Part shown: positions 5,068 through 5,402 of the stretch, in pieces
Numbering within the stretch: position 1 is the first letter of the stretch
Layout of the letters: every line of letters begins with the position of its first letter
DNA from: CBIHNH01 sp966211425
GTDB taxonomy: Bacteria > Patescibacteriota > Saccharimonadia > Saccharimonadales > Saccharimonadaceae
Length of the DNA: 5,402 nt
Direction of reading: 5' to 3'
Assembly: GCA_966211425.1 (NCBI GenBank)
Contig: CBIHNH010000038.1
Span: 1-5,402 of the forward strand
Notes under the pieces: generated by a model
The model's input: only the letters and a program-made list of their open reading frames with translations
Databases searched by the model: none
What the model was told of the DNA's origin: nothing
Made by a program: the position numbers and the translations under genes

Positions 5068-5402
5068 ATGAGTAATCTGACCGACCGTATCAATGCTGAT
5101 CTGAAAGAGGCGATGCTTGCACGTGACGAGTTCGTGACTATGACGCTGCGTGGTCTCAAGGCTGCGATACTAAACGAAGAAGTCGCAAAAGGTGCCCGCG
5201 ACACCGGTCTCGGTGATGAGGCAATCGAGCAGTTGATTGCCCGCGAGTCTAAAAAACGTGACGAGGCTGCCAAGCTCTTCGAGCAAGGCGGCAATCAGGC
5301 AAGCGCTGACAAAGAGCGAGCTGAGAAGGAATTACTCAGCAAATACCTACCTGAGCAGATGTCGGAAGACGAGATAAAAGTGCTGGTTGCCGAGACGATT
5401 GC
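5068..5402 (+). CDS. yqeY: GatB/YqeY domain protein, 3' end cut by the window
   Basis: The visible 111 codons begin MSNLTDRINADLKEAMLARD and continue with TLRGLKAAILNEEV, an IEQLIARESKKRDEAAKLFEQGG block, and ELLSKYLPEQMSEDEIKVLV. This is the standard order of the YqeY family, which has an N-terminal helical domain followed by the small domain shared with the C-terminal part of GatB. Family members are about 148 residues, so roughly 35 residues lie beyond the window. The family is related to the tRNA-recognising tail of Asp/Glu-tRNA amidotransferase, but the role of the free-standing protein is not established. The start is supported by AAAGGA 6 bases upstream. It follows rpsU, with a terminator between them, so it either depends on read-through or has its own promoter; no convincing one was found. 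Confidence 0.93.
   Translation, partial: MSNLTDRINADLKEAMLARDEFVTMTLRGLKAAILNEEVAKGARDTGLGDEAIEQLIARESKKRDEAAKLFEQGGNQASADKERAEKELLSKYLPEQMSEDEIKVLVAETI

Noticed and set aside
4788..5075. Plus-strand frame of 95 codons overlapping rpsU and the terminator
   Set aside because: It is out of frame with bS21, runs through the terminator hairpin, and has no family resemblance.

Overview
The window looks like a chromosomal piece of a small-genome bacterium, most likely a Patescibacteria/CPR member of the Saccharibacteria (TM7) type. The placement is inference. It rests on a PriA shortened between its N-terminal domain and its helicase, a divergent phosphoribosyltransferase of a kind I recall (unchecked) from Saccharibacteria, and several genes whose promoter -10 box lies only 7-11 bases before the start codon with no Shine-Dalgarno sequence. 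TGA is used as a stop and does not occur inside any called gene. This argues against the TGA=Gly code of Gracilibacteria and Absconditabacteria.

Layout: positions 1-1935 (minus strand) hold priA, the replication-restart helicase, complete at its N-terminus and probably cut a few residues before its stop. A short divergent regulatory region (1936-2018) separates it from a plus-strand series. First comes a COG1926-like phosphoribosyltransferase with a degenerate PRPP loop (2019-2675). A 112-base intergenic region with a good sigma70-type promoter follows, then a small winged-helix DNA-binding protein (2788-3093). Seven bases later comes recJ, the 5'-3' single-strand DNA exonuclease (3101-4741). 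A strong promoter overlapping the end of recJ drives rpsU (bS21, 4766-4981), which is followed by an intrinsic terminator (5002-5040). The window ends inside a GatB/YqeY-domain gene with a conventional Shine-Dalgarno (5068 onward).

Together the genes are mainly housekeeping: replication restart (PriA), single-strand DNA resection in recombination and repair (RecJ), and translation (bS21, with YqeY linked to amidotransferase-type functions). The winged-helix gene is probably co-transcribed with recJ and may regulate it. The phosphoribosyltransferase is the least understood gene. No mobile element, CRISPR array, tRNA or rRNA is visible, and no gene-free stretch exceeds about 115 bases. The points most worth a second look are the PriA that seems to lack its winged-helix domain, the apparently inactive phosphoribosyltransferase, and the repeated leaderless-promoter architecture, including at rpsU.
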